NCBI RefSeq assembly: GCF_008727925.1
Contig: NZ_VTWT01000007.1
Span: 286,417-350,416, forward strand
Direction: 5' to 3'
DNA: 64,000 nt
DNA from: Adhaeribacter soli
Lineage (GTDB): Bacteria > Bacteroidota > Bacteroidia > Cytophagales > Hymenobacteraceae
Shown here: positions 17,245 through 24,885 of the stretch, in pieces
Position numbering within the stretch: position 1 is the first letter of the stretch
How the letters are laid out: every line of letters starts with the position of its first letter
Program-made: the position numbers and the translations under genes
Notes under the pieces: model-generated
Databases searched by the model: none
The model's input: the letters and a program-made list of their open reading frames with translations, nothing else
What the model was told of the DNA's origin: nothing

Positions 17245-18204
17245 TTACTTCAGTGAAGCGATAAAGCCGGTAAGTTTCGGGGTTAGGGCCGGGGCGAGCG
17301 GAAGTTCCGCGTTGTTGTAGGTAGCCATGTTCTTTTGCGGATCGGCGGTGGAAGTTTTCAGCACGTGGTTCATGCCTTCGATTAGGACCAGTTTGCTTTT
17401 TTTGTTGGCTGCAGCCAGAAGGCGGGCATCTTTTTCGGTTACCTGAAGGTCGGTGGTGCCCTGCACGAGGAAGACCGGCATCGTTAATTTGGCGATCTCA
17501 ATTTGTGGATCGTATTTCATCCAGGAAATGAGGTAAGGTTGAACGCTTTCGCGGAACAAGGCAGCAAACATGGGGTTTACATTGGCTACGGTTTTGCCTT
17601 TGGCTAATTCTTCCAGAATGGGCAAGGCTTCGTCGGATATTTGTTTTGGCTGGCCTTTTAACTGCTCCCTGATTATTTTATCGGCAGTTTGTCCGGCGCC
17701 GGCTACAGAGATAAAGGCATCGGCTTTGGCTTTTTGCGCTGCCATCATCCCGATCAGGGAGCCTTCGCTATGGCCCAGGATAATCACCTTACTAAACTTC
17801 GGATCTTCTTTCAGTTTCGTGGCCCAATCGGCGGCATCGTTTACCAGGTGGTCGAACAGCATATCATTTTCCCTGGCAGGTCCGGCCGGGGCATTTTCTC
17901 CGATTCCCCGTTTGTCGTAGCGCAAGCTGGCAATACCGGCTTTGGAGAGGTCTTCGGCTACCATTTTCAGGTGGTTGTTCTGCATCATGGGGTTGTTGCC
18001 GTTTTTATCGGTAGGGCCGGAGCCGCTGATGATCAGGACAACCGGGATTGGTTTTTCGGCCGGAATTCTGAGCAGAGTGCCTTTCAGGATGCCGGACCGG
18101 GTGGTAAGCTCCAGCGTTTTTTCTACGGCCGAAGGTGTGTTTGCGGCAAATAGTTGCGACATCGTGAAGAAGAAAACGAACAGGGAAAGATTAACTGATT
18201 TCAT
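17245..18204 (-). CDS. Exported alpha/beta hydrolase (serine aminopeptidase S33-like)
   Basis: 319 aa with a signal peptide (MKSVNLSLFVFFFTMSQLFAA). The alpha/beta-hydrolase signature is clear: oxyanion region 'LIISGSGPTDKNGNN', 'LRYDKRGIG', nucleophile elbow 'GHSEGSLIGM', acid region 'LVQGTTDLQV' and catalytic His in 'EGMNHVLK'. It probably acts as a periplasmic esterase or peptidase; the substrate is unknown. It is the third gene of a minus-strand run sdpR-sdpI-hydrolase, 35 nt after sdpI, so it is probably under the same SdpR-type control. Confidence 0.85.
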   Translation of the reverse strand: MKSVNLSLFVFFFTMSQLFAANTPSAVEKTLELTTRSGILKGTLLRIPAEKPIPVVLIISGSGPTDKNGNNPMMQNNHLKMVAEDLSKAGIASLRYDKRGIGENAPAGPARENDMLFDHLVNDAADWATKLKEDPKFSKVIILGHSEGSLIGMMAAQKAKADAFISVAGAGQTADKIIREQLKGQPKQISDEALPILEELAKGKTVANVNPMFAALFRESVQPYLISWMKYDPQIEIAKLTMPVFLVQGTTDLQVTEKDARLLAAANKKSKLVLIEGMNHVLKTSTADPQKNMATYNNAELPLAPALTPKLTGFIASLK

Positions 18205-18239
18205 AACGATAAGTTTATATGCCTGATGATTTTGAAGGA

Positions 18240-18908
18240 TTAATGCGTACCATTCTGGCGGGAAAATTTCCGGTAGAGGAGGTACGAGTAAACCACGGGT
18301 ACAATTACCAGAATTCCGATGTAAATAACAACAATAGCCGGATGGGCTTTTTCAGATGCCAGCACCAGCATTAACAGGATCAGCGAGGCCCCAACCCAAA
18401 GCTTTCCGGCAAAACGGTGGGTTTTCTTCCATACTTCATCGTTGCTCAGCGTCCAAGGGGTGCGGATGCCTACAAAATAATTCGGGCGCACCGCACTGAA
18501 ATAATTACCTAAGATCATGAAAACCACCGCCACGCCGGCAACTACCAGTTTAGGAAAAAGGAGGGAAGAGGCGCCTTTAAGCATGGAAACGGTAAGCAGG
18601 ACAAAGATAAAAACCATGAACAGGTGGATCAGCAGCCGAATGGCTTTGTAACGGCCTTCGAACAAGGCATAATTTTCCTTCCGCGGATCGATCTTCGGCA
18701 GGTATTTTAAAAGCAGGTACAGGAAAATGTTAATTACCGGCAGCATGAGTAAACCAAACGATTTGGGACCATAGTTATCGGCTTCGCCTTTGTGGTTGAA
18801 ATGAATCGGCACCCGGTCCGGGTAATCGTTCCAGGTAAAAGCCAAGTACACAAAAGGAACTATAAGCAGCAGGAAGATCAGGAATTCGGTTTTTGAATGG
18901 TTTTTCAT
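18240..18908 (-). CDS. sdpI: SdpI-family membrane protein
   Basis: 222 aa, six predicted membrane segments. An N-terminal DUF1648-like part ('YPDRVPIHFNHKGEADNYGPK', residues ~30-50) is followed by the SdpI domain ('NYFVGIRTPWTLSNDEVWKKTHRFAGKLWV', ~150-180). In Bacillus subtilis SdpI is the immunity protein against the SdpC killing peptide and sequesters SdpR at the membrane. Here no SdpC-like toxin gene is visible, so the role is inferred from pairing with the regulator only 6 nt upstream. Confidence 0.88.
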   Translation of the reverse strand: MKNHSKTEFLIFLLLIVPFVYLAFTWNDYPDRVPIHFNHKGEADNYGPKSFGLLMLPVINIFLYLLLKYLPKIDPRKENYALFEGRYKAIRLLIHLFMVFIFVLLTVSMLKGASSLLFPKLVVAGVAVVFMILGNYFSAVRPNYFVGIRTPWTLSNDEVWKKTHRFAGKLWVGASLILLMLVLASEKAHPAIVVIYIGILVIVPVVYSYLLYRKFSRQNGTH

Positions 18909-18914
18909 AACGTT

Positions 18915-19178
18915 TTATTTATCCTTTTTAAGTAGGTCCATTACCCATTTGGCCAGTTCGTCGAACACGGTGGTGTTCAGGGAATACATGATGAACTGGC
19001 CTTTCCGGACGGCTACCACCACTTCCGCTTTCTTTAACAATTCCAGGTGGTGCGAAATACTGGGCTTGCTGATGTTGAAAGCCTCGGCAATTTCTCCGGC
19101 CGATAAGTCCTTCTCACGGAGCAGTTCGATGATCTTCCGCCGGGTAGGATCATCTAAAGCTTTGAATAAAGCGTTCAT
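18915..19178 (-). CDS. sdpR: ArsR-type repressor, SdpR-like
   Basis: 87 aa starting at ATG 19178 ('MNALFKALDDPTRRKIIELL'), the usual SdpR start; an upstream ATG twelve codons earlier would place the start at 19214, inside the operator region. The winged-helix recognition segment is 'GEIAEAFNISKPSISHHLELLKKAEVV'. There is no metal-binding CxC motif. It is predicted to repress its own operon (sdpR-sdpI-hydrolase) and to be relieved by interaction with SdpI, as in B. subtilis. The operator lies just upstream. Confidence 0.9.
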   Translation of the reverse strand: MNALFKALDDPTRRKIIELLREKDLSAGEIAEAFNISKPSISHHLELLKKAEVVVAVRKGQFIMYSLNTTVFDELAKWVMDLLKKDK

Positions 19179-19203
19179 GCCAGCCTCTTTTCTTTTATTT
19201 AGG

Positions 19204-19242
19204 TATTTAGACAAATATCTAAATACTGTCGGTTAAATCAAA
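19204..19242 (-). promoter_or_regulatory. sdpR operon promoter overlapped by an inverted-repeat operator
   Basis: On the plus strand TATTTAGA (19204-19211), a 6-nt spacer and TCTAAATA (19218-19225) make a perfect 8-bp inverted repeat. On the minus strand a TTTG (plus 19239-19242), a 19-nt spacer and GATATTTG (plus 19212-19219) match the Bacteroidota -33/-7 pattern with one mismatch. The -7 box lies inside the inverted repeat, so a bound repressor would block transcription. Confidence 0.75.
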
Positions 19243-19405
19243 AAAAAAAGTTACGCCTTGTTTTTAACATTTATAAATTGCTATATAACTATTAAAATAA
19301 AAAATTAGGATATTTCAACCCGAAGAATATTGGAGCGTATAAACAACCGTTACCATGTTGTAGAAGCAGTAGTATTTATCTTTAACCTTTGATTATTAGT
19401 AGCTT

Positions 19406-19585
19406 ATGAAAAGAATGTTTATCTGTTTTTTTGCACTTTTCCTGATGGCTCCGCTGGAAGCAGCCTTTGCAGAAACGATGGCAGCGGGTAAAGAAAATGC
19501 CGGTTATTCCAACTTTATGAAGAAGAGAAAGAAAAAGAAAGGTGGAAAAAAAGGCAAAACCAAACCACCCAAAATTAAACACTAA
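19406..19585 (+). CDS. 59-aa exported lysine-rich protein
   Basis: Small reading frame starting at ATG 19406. A signal peptide (MKRMFICFFALFLMAPLEAAFA) is followed by a short spacer and a very basic tail 'KKRKKKKGGKKGKTKPP' ending KIKH. More than half of the last 22 residues are Lys or Arg. The signal peptide, the codon pattern and a similar protein 270 nt downstream support it being real. No family recognised. Once exported, such a tail would bind polyanions (nucleic acid, acidic polysaccharide, phospholipid head groups); this is inference. Confidence 0.6.
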   Translation: MKRMFICFFALFLMAPLEAAFAETMAAGKENAGYSNFMKKRKKKKGGKKGKTKPPKIKH

Positions 19586-19856
19586 GGCCGGAAAGTAAAG
19601 TGGTCTTCCTGTTAAGGCCCTGTTGTTTTAAAGCAGCAGGGTTTAAAGTTGTAATCGGTTAAACTTGAGAAGATTAAGTAAAAAGCCCTTAAATGCAAAT
19701 ACGAGGTCAGGGCACTGCTGTTTTCAGGCTTTTCGCCCTTGAAAATTTATATTTAAGCCATAAAAATGTATGCTTTTAGGAATAGCTGGTTAGCCTGCCT
19801 TGCTCAGCCAAGGTAGCTTGCGTATAATTCATTATAAGGTTTATGAATTATGCGCT

Positions 19857-20048
19857 ATGAAAAAGATAATTATCTATACGCTGGCAGCAATGCTGGTTTT
19901 ACCCGCCGTAGGTTCAGAACCAACGCGCGACCCGAATACGAATAAAACCGTTACTATTTCGAAGCCCTCCTTATTCGGAAAGAAAAAGCCGAAGGTCAGA
20001 AAAATGAAAAAGAAATACGTGTACCGTCCGGGTGCCCGGCAGAACTAG
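19857..20048 (+). CDS. 63-aa exported basic protein
   Basis: ATG 19857 starts a signal peptide (MKKIIIYTLAAMLVLPAVG) followed by 'SEPTRDPNTNKTVT' and a basic C-terminus 'GKKKPKVRKMKKKYVYRPG'. It is the second of two adjacent small exported basic proteins and ends in a perfect 20-bp hairpin terminator. An in-frame extension upstream is not needed. Family and function unknown. Confidence 0.6.
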   Translation: MKKIIIYTLAAMLVLPAVGSEPTRDPNTNKTVTISKPSLFGKKKPKVRKMKKKYVYRPGARQN

Positions 20049-20052
20049 TTTT

Positions 20053-20096
20053 AAATACAAAACCCTACCATTTTGCAATGGTAGGGTTTTGTATTT
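20053..20096. terminator. Perfect 20-bp bidirectional terminator
   Basis: AAATACAAAACCCTACCATT (20053-20072), loop TTGC, and a perfect complementary arm (20077-20096). It sits between two convergent genes and overlaps the lutB stop codon, so it can serve both strands. Confidence 0.9.
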
Positions 20097-21471
20097 AGGA
20101 AGGGTGCTGTTCTTTCCAAAGCTGGCGGAACGATTTAGGGGCTGCCTGTAAAGGTTCGCGGCGTTTGCTCCAGGTTTCTTTCTGCACTTTGCGGAGGAAG
20201 TAATTTTTAATGCCAACCGGGGCCATGTCGAGCAGGCGCGGGTGTTTCATGCCGTATTCCCAGAATTTGAAAACGTAGCGTTCCTGTTTTTCTACCAGGC
20301 CTTCGTCTACGCTTTGCTTGCGGTTTAGCAGGAGCAGGTTGTGCAGGTTTATTTTTACCGGGCAAACCGAAGTACAGGCGCCGCACAGCGAACTGGCGTA
20401 ACTCAGGTGTTTGTTTTCGGCCATGCCGCTCATATGCGGCTCTATTACCGAACCAATAGGGCCGGAATACGTGGTTTCGTAGGTGTGGCCGCCAATGTTT
20501 TTATAGACCGGGCAAATGTTCAGACAGGCGCCGCAACGGATGCAGTTCAGGGCTTCGCGTTTGTCGGGTTGGGCTAATAAATTGGTGCGGCCGTTATCTA
20601 ATAAGATCACGTACATTTCGTCCGGACCGTCTTTTTCAGTGGGCTGACGCGGGCCGGTAATTACGGTATTATACACGGTAACCTGTTGCCCGGTGCCACT
20701 GGTGCTCAGCAAAGGCCAGAACAGATCGAGGTCGTTAATGGAAGGCAGCATTTTTTCGATGCCCACCACTACAATGTGCGTTTTCGGGAAGGTGGTGCTT
20801 AAGCGGGCGTTGCCTTCGTTTTCGGTAAGGGCAATTCCTCCTACATCGGCCAGAATGAAATTAGCGCCGGTTATCCCAATTTCAGCTGAAGTATATTTTT
20901 CGCGGAGCAGCCGACGGGCAGTTAAAACCAGTTGCTGGGCATCGTCGGTGGGCTGAATGCGGAGTTTTTTTACGAATAGGTCAGCAATGTCTTTTTTAGA
21001 CATGTGCATGGCCGGCGTTACGATGTGGTAGGGGCGCTGGTCAGCTAATTGCACGATGTATTCGCCCAAGTCGGTTTCCACTACATCGATGCCATTTTTT
21101 TCGAGGAAGGTATTCAGGTGAATTTCTTCCGTGATCATGGATTTGGACTTCACCACCGTTTTGGCTTTTTTCCGCTTCATGATCTGGCCGATTTCTTTTA
21201 AAGCCTCTTCGGCGTTCTGGGCCCAGATCACTTTGCCGCCGCGCTGGGTAAAATTATTCTCGAACTCGATCAGGTATTTATCGAGGTTGTTGATGGTAGT
21301 GGTTTTGATAAAAGATGCCCGTTGGCGCGCCAGTTCGTGGTTGCTGTACTGGTGCATGCCTTTTTCTACCGCGGCGTTGTATTTGCCGATGTTGAAACGG
21401 ATCTTTTTCCGGTGCTCGAGATCAAACGCCTTCGCCTCCGATTCCAATAAAAATTGTTTTAATCTGTTCAC
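20095..21471 (-). CDS. lutB: LutB-type iron-sulfur protein (L-lactate utilisation)
   Basis: 458 aa, GTG start at 21471. An N-terminal LUD domain (about residues 60-290, 'VVKSKSMITEEIHLN', 'GITGANFILADVGGIALTENEGNARL') is followed by two 4Fe-4S motifs: 'CIRCGACLNICPVYK' and 'CGACTSVCPVKI'. In Bacillus, LutA, LutB and LutC oxidise L-lactate to pyruvate. Neither lutA nor lutC is adjacent here, which is odd for this system; they must be elsewhere if it is functional. A short 8-nt-period tract starts 9 nt upstream of the start codon. Confidence 0.92.
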   Translation of the reverse strand: MNRLKQFLLESEAKAFDLEHRKKIRFNIGKYNAAVEKGMHQYSNHELARQRASFIKTTTINNLDKYLIEFENNFTQRGGKVIWAQNAEEALKEIGQIMKRKKAKTVVKSKSMITEEIHLNTFLEKNGIDVVETDLGEYIVQLADQRPYHIVTPAMHMSKKDIADLFVKKLRIQPTDDAQQLVLTARRLLREKYTSAEIGITGANFILADVGGIALTENEGNARLSTTFPKTHIVVVGIEKMLPSINDLDLFWPLLSTSGTGQQVTVYNTVITGPRQPTEKDGPDEMYVILLDNGRTNLLAQPDKREALNCIRCGACLNICPVYKNIGGHTYETTYSGPIGSVIEPHMSGMAENKHLSYASSLCGACTSVCPVKINLHNLLLLNRKQSVDEGLVEKQERYVFKFWEYGMKHPRLLDMAPVGIKNYFLRKVQKETWSKRREPLQAAPKSFRQLWKEQHPS

Positions 21472-21480
21472 CTGGTATTG

Positions 21481-21514
21481 ATTTGAAAATTTGGAGATTT
21501 GAAAATCTGGAAAT
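21481..21514 (-). repeat. 8-nt-period tract upstream of lutB
   Basis: Octads ATTTGAAA ATTTGGAG ATTTGAAA ATCTGGAA, 9 nt from the lutB start codon. Confidence 0.75.
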
Positions 21515-21596
21515 GATTCTCAAATCGGAATTAGTACAAAGTTCGGGGTTTTTCGGCCGAAAGCAATACGGTTTTTAGTTGGGTTTCTGAGGTTGT

Positions 21597-21761
21597 AGAG
21601 ACGTAATATATTACGTCTCTTACGGTATTGTTTTAATGTATTGTGTTTAAACGGGTAGCTGAATTTTTACCACTTCCGGTATTCCGTTATAGATGAAATA
21701 TTCTTGCTGCCCCGAATGGAGACGTAATTCCCTGAATGGAGACGTAATATATTTACGTCTC
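21597..21761. repeat. GAGACGTAAT palindromes in a 450-nt gene-free gap
   Basis: 21597-21620 is a perfect 24-nt palindrome (AGAGACGTAATA and its complement). 21739-21761 is a second (GAGACGTAA / TTACGTCTC), preceded by a half copy near 21717. The same family, with a different core, appears at 49194-49222. The remainder of the gap (21472-21924) shows no gene. Confidence 0.8.
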
Positions 21762-21891
21762 TACAGGTTCTGACTATGGTAAAAATCTTTTGTGGGTTTT
21801 TGGGATGATGCGTCTCGTATTCACAAGATCCTTTCAGGATGACAGAAAAGGTAAACTAAAAGGAAGGGTTTCTCTAATAGAAACTGCAGAA

Positions 21892-21928
21892 TTCAACTAT
21901 TCAACCATTCAACCATTTAACAATTTAC
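21892..21928 (-). repeat. 8-nt-period tract merging into a stop codon
   Basis: Plus-strand octads TTCAACTA TTCAACCA TTCAACCA TTTAACAA TTTAC. The last unit contains the stop codon of the M28 peptidase gene (21925-21927). Confidence 0.8.
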
Positions 21929-23613
21929 TTCTTATTACTATCCATCTTAATCCGTTCGTCGCGGTTGGCCAGTTCCCAGGCGGTATGGAATACGAGGCGG
22001 GTGATGGTTTCCATTTTGTCGAACATGATCTTGTCTACTTCGTCGGTTTCTTTGTGGTAGTCTTCGTGCACGCCGTTGAAGTAGAAAATTACCGGGATGT
22101 TGTTTTTGGCGAAATTGTAGTGGTCGGAACGGTAGTAGAATTTGTTCGGGTCTTTTTCGTCGTTGTAGGTGTAGTCCAGTTCCAGTTTGGTGTATTGGTG
22201 GTTGGCTATTTCGTTGATGTCGTGCAGCTCAGAAGATAATTTGTCAGAACCGATTACGTAAATGTAGTTCTTATTGCCGGCATATTTTTCGTCGGTGCGG
22301 CCGATCATGTCGATGTTGAGGTTGGCAACGGTGTTGGCCAGCGGGAATACCGGGTTGCTGGTGTAGTATTCCGAACCCAGTAAGCCTTTTTCTTCGCCGG
22401 TTACGGCCATGAACAGAATGCTCCGGCGCGGTCCTGCTCCGGCTTTTTTTGCTTCCATAAAGGCTTGGGCCATTTCCATGATGGCGGATGTGCCGGAACC
22501 GTCGTCGTCGGCGCCGTTGAAGATCTGGTCGCCGGTTTTGGTCGGGTCCATGCCGATGTGGTCATAATGCGCGGTTAGCACAATTACTTCGTCTTTTTTA
22601 TCGGTGCCTTCAATAAAGCCCAAAACGTTTTCGGTAGGCAGCGGCGAGCGCACTTTTTCGGTTTGCAGTTCTACGCCGGTGGCCAGTTTAAATTCAGACG
22701 GTACGGGTTTGCCGCTTTCGCTGATCTTGTTTTGGTAGGCCTGCAGTTTTTTGGCTGATGTATTCAGGAGCGCGGCGCCTACCTCCGGCGACACGAAAAT
22801 GGTCGGGTTTCGCCGGTCTTTTCCCGGAAAGGCGATCATCGGGGAATCGAGCCAGTGCTTCAGGCCTTCCATGGACTTCTGCAGATTGGCTTCGGAAGAT
22901 TCGATTACCAGTACATTTTTAGCGCCTTTCTGAGTTGCTGCGCGGGTTTTTGCCCGCGAATCGGCACCCCACGGAGAAGCTTCCTTCGATTTGCTTATGA
23001 GGTAATTTCCTGCTTTGTCCATCGGTTCGCCGGCCAGTACGATTACCGTTTTGCCTTTTACGTTCAGGTTGCGGTAATCGGAATAGTTCTTATCGTCGAT
23101 GCCGTAGCCGGCAAATACGAGGTCGAGTTGCTGGGTAGGCTGCTCAGGCGCATCGCCGAAAAGGAAGAAATCTTTCTGGTAAACGAATTGCTTTTTGCCC
23201 ACTTTTAAGGCGGCAGCTTTCCAAGTGGCCTGCTCCAGATTGAATTTCTGGTAATACGTATTGCCCGGGTTAGACGCCACCGGACCAATCAAACCGTTTT
23301 CGCGGAAGAAGTTGGAAATGTACGCTGCGGCCAGTTTCTGACCTTTCTGCCCGGTTTCGCGGCCTTCAAATTCGTCGGAAGCGAGCACGTGCAGGTATTT
23401 GGAAAGGTCGGCGGCGGTGATGGTTCTGGCAAAGATTTCGGCAGTGGATTCACCGCTTTCCACCGTGTAGTTTACCACCTGACGCTCCATTTCAGGTTCC
23501 TGAATTACCGCTTCGGTTTTAACTTTGGCCTTGGTTTTCTTTTTGGTCTGGGCCTGTGCCAGCGGCGCGGAAACCAAAGCGGCAAAGAGCAATACGTATA
23601 TTTTCTTCTTCAT
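21925..23613 (-). CDS. M28 family zinc metallopeptidase, exported
   Basis: 562 aa with a signal peptide (MKKKIYVLLFAALVSAPLAQAQ) and a Lys-rich linker. A PA-like insert occupies about residues 150-290. The M28 domain follows with two-zinc ligands and catalytic residues: 'LTAHYDHIGM' (His), 'NGADDDGSGTSAI' (bridging Asp), 'TGEEKGLLGS' (general base Glu), 'NIDMIGRTD' (Asp) and 'YRSDHYNF' (His). Family members are aminopeptidases or carboxypeptidases that complete extracellular peptide digestion. It follows ispF by 54 nt on the same strand and may be co-transcribed with it. Confidence 0.92.
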   Translation of the reverse strand: MKKKIYVLLFAALVSAPLAQAQTKKKTKAKVKTEAVIQEPEMERQVVNYTVESGESTAEIFARTITAADLSKYLHVLASDEFEGRETGQKGQKLAAAYISNFFRENGLIGPVASNPGNTYYQKFNLEQATWKAAALKVGKKQFVYQKDFFLFGDAPEQPTQQLDLVFAGYGIDDKNYSDYRNLNVKGKTVIVLAGEPMDKAGNYLISKSKEASPWGADSRAKTRAATQKGAKNVLVIESSEANLQKSMEGLKHWLDSPMIAFPGKDRRNPTIFVSPEVGAALLNTSAKKLQAYQNKISESGKPVPSEFKLATGVELQTEKVRSPLPTENVLGFIEGTDKKDEVIVLTAHYDHIGMDPTKTGDQIFNGADDDGSGTSAIMEMAQAFMEAKKAGAGPRRSILFMAVTGEEKGLLGSEYYTSNPVFPLANTVANLNIDMIGRTDEKYAGNKNYIYVIGSDKLSSELHDINEIANHQYTKLELDYTYNDEKDPNKFYYRSDHYNFAKNNIPVIFYFNGVHEDYHKETDEVDKIMFDKMETITRLVFHTAWELANRDERIKMDSNKK

Positions 23614-23667
23614 TTCGATTGTTGGGTAGGCTTACCTTGTTTGAAGCCAATAAGCTACGGTTTTTTT

Positions 23668-24147
23668 CTAAGAACGGAAAATCAGCACCGAAGCGTACGC
23701 GGCTACGCCTTCTTTCTTCCCAACAAAGCCCAGTTTTTCGGTAGTGGTAGCCTTTATGGAAATATCTTCCTCCGGAATACCCATCACTTCGGAAAGGCAG
23801 GTTTTCATGGCCGGAATGTGCGGGTTGATCTTCGGTTCCTGCAAACAGATGGTAGAATCGATGTTGCTTACCTGGTAATTCTGTTCGCGGAGCAGGCGCA
23901 TTACTTCTCTTAATAGAATTTTGCTGTCTACGCCTTTGTATTTCGGGTCGGTATCGGGGAAATGGAAGCCGATGTCTCTTAGATTAGCCGCGCCTAATAA
24001 AGCATCGCAAATTACGTGGATGAGCACGTCGGCGTCGGAGTGGCCGAGGGCGCCGTGGGTGTGGGGCACTTTAATGCCGCCGAGCCAGAAATCTAATCCT
24101 TCTTTTAATTGGTGTACGTCGTAGCCGAAGCCGGTTCTTATTTTCAT
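23668..24147 (-). CDS. ispF: 2-C-methyl-D-erythritol 2,4-cyclodiphosphate synthase
   Basis: Fifth step of the MEP isoprenoid pathway: forms the cyclodiphosphate from CDP-ME-2-phosphate with loss of CMP. The metal-binding 'GYDVHQL' (Asp8, His10) and 'ALGHSDADVLIHVICDALLGA' (second metal His) are present, together with 'FPDTDPKYKG' and 'ISIKATTTEKLGFVGKKEG'. The 159 aa length is exact for the family (a homotrimer). ATG 24147 is the only reasonable start. No other MEP gene is adjacent, but the UbiA-like gene at 7.4 kb would draw on the same isoprenoid pool. Confidence 0.97.
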   Translation of the reverse strand: MKIRTGFGYDVHQLKEGLDFWLGGIKVPHTHGALGHSDADVLIHVICDALLGAANLRDIGFHFPDTDPKYKGVDSKILLREVMRLLREQNYQVSNIDSTICLQEPKINPHIPAMKTCLSEVMGIPEEDISIKATTTEKLGFVGKKEGVAAYASVLIFRS

Positions 24148-24476
24148 AGTGTGACCCCACCCCGGCCCTCCCCTAATTCAGGGGAGGGGGTTTTGGTAGG
24201 TTGTTTAATTTGGTGATTAATGTAATTTATTCATTTCGTTTTGTCTGTGGGCAGAAAAGCTTGTTAGTTGTATTTTGCCTGAAAGCAGTACTGTTTTCAA
24301 CTACCCCTGGCCCCTCCTTGAAAAAGGAGGGGAGCTTTTTTTGCTGCTGCTTTTTGGCTTTTCAGCCTTTAAGCATACTATTTTAGCAGAAAGCTGCCTA
24401 AAGCCTTCAAGAGCATTCTTTCAGCAGAAAAGCAGCTCCCCTCCTTACCAAGGAGGGGTTGGGGTGGTTATTTCTG
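24148..24476. repeat. Gap of 329 nt with three GGAGGGG-type palindromes, two as an inverted pair
   Basis: Element 24152-24195 (CCCTCCCCT 24166-24174 / AGGGGAGGG 24180-24188); element 24302-24337 (CCCCTCCTT 24311-24319 / AAGGAGGGG 24324-24332); element 24434-24472 (24438-24446 / 24450-24458). The last two point in opposite directions, each with its ACCCC-type flank outward, giving a REPIN-like doublet about 170 nt long. No gene visible. Confidence 0.85.
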
Positions 24477-24872
24477 CTAAACTGCCGCTTTAACCTTAGC
24501 CGGATGCGTGAAGGTAACCAAGCCAAAGGCAAGGGCGAAACCAGCGTAAATGATGGCCAGCGCCCATACGAAAGGCGAATTACCCATAGTGAAAGCAGCT
24601 TTCAGCAGTGCCAGTCCGGCAATCAGAAAATGCGCTAAATTCCCAATTGCAACCGGGCGGCTGTAAATTCCGCCGATCAGATTTCCTTTTGCCATCCAGT
24701 TAAGCATCGCAAAACCGAGGTAAAGCGCACCCAAAACCTGTAAAACCAAATCCATAACCAGACTCGGTTTCTGGTCGGCAAACTGTAAAATCTCGTGCGG
24801 GAAAAACGACAGCGTAATACCGGAGGCAGCCATAAAAAAGCCGCTTGAAGTCATTAGAAGTTTGGTGTTCAT
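24477..24872 (-). CDS. Four-helix membrane protein, unknown (131 aa)
   Basis: Four predicted membrane segments with short loops ('SSGFFMAASGITLSFF', 'LVLQVLGALYLGFAMLNWM', 'GNLAHFLIAGLALLKA', 'FVWALAIIYAGFALAFGLV'). It resembles small DoxX/DUF4345-like membrane proteins in size and layout, but I cannot assign a family. It starts 13 nt after the M16 peptidase stop codon on the same strand, so they are very probably one transcript. Function unknown. Confidence 0.7.
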   Translation of the reverse strand: MNTKLLMTSSGFFMAASGITLSFFPHEILQFADQKPSLVMDLVLQVLGALYLGFAMLNWMAKGNLIGGIYSRPVAIGNLAHFLIAGLALLKAAFTMGNSPFVWALAIIYAGFALAFGLVTFTHPAKVKAAV

Positions 24873-24885
24873 TGTCTGCCTTTGG

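Noticed and set aside
24201..24493. Short frames inside the 24.2-24.5 kb gap
   Set aside because: They are made of palindromic repeat sequence and have no independent support.
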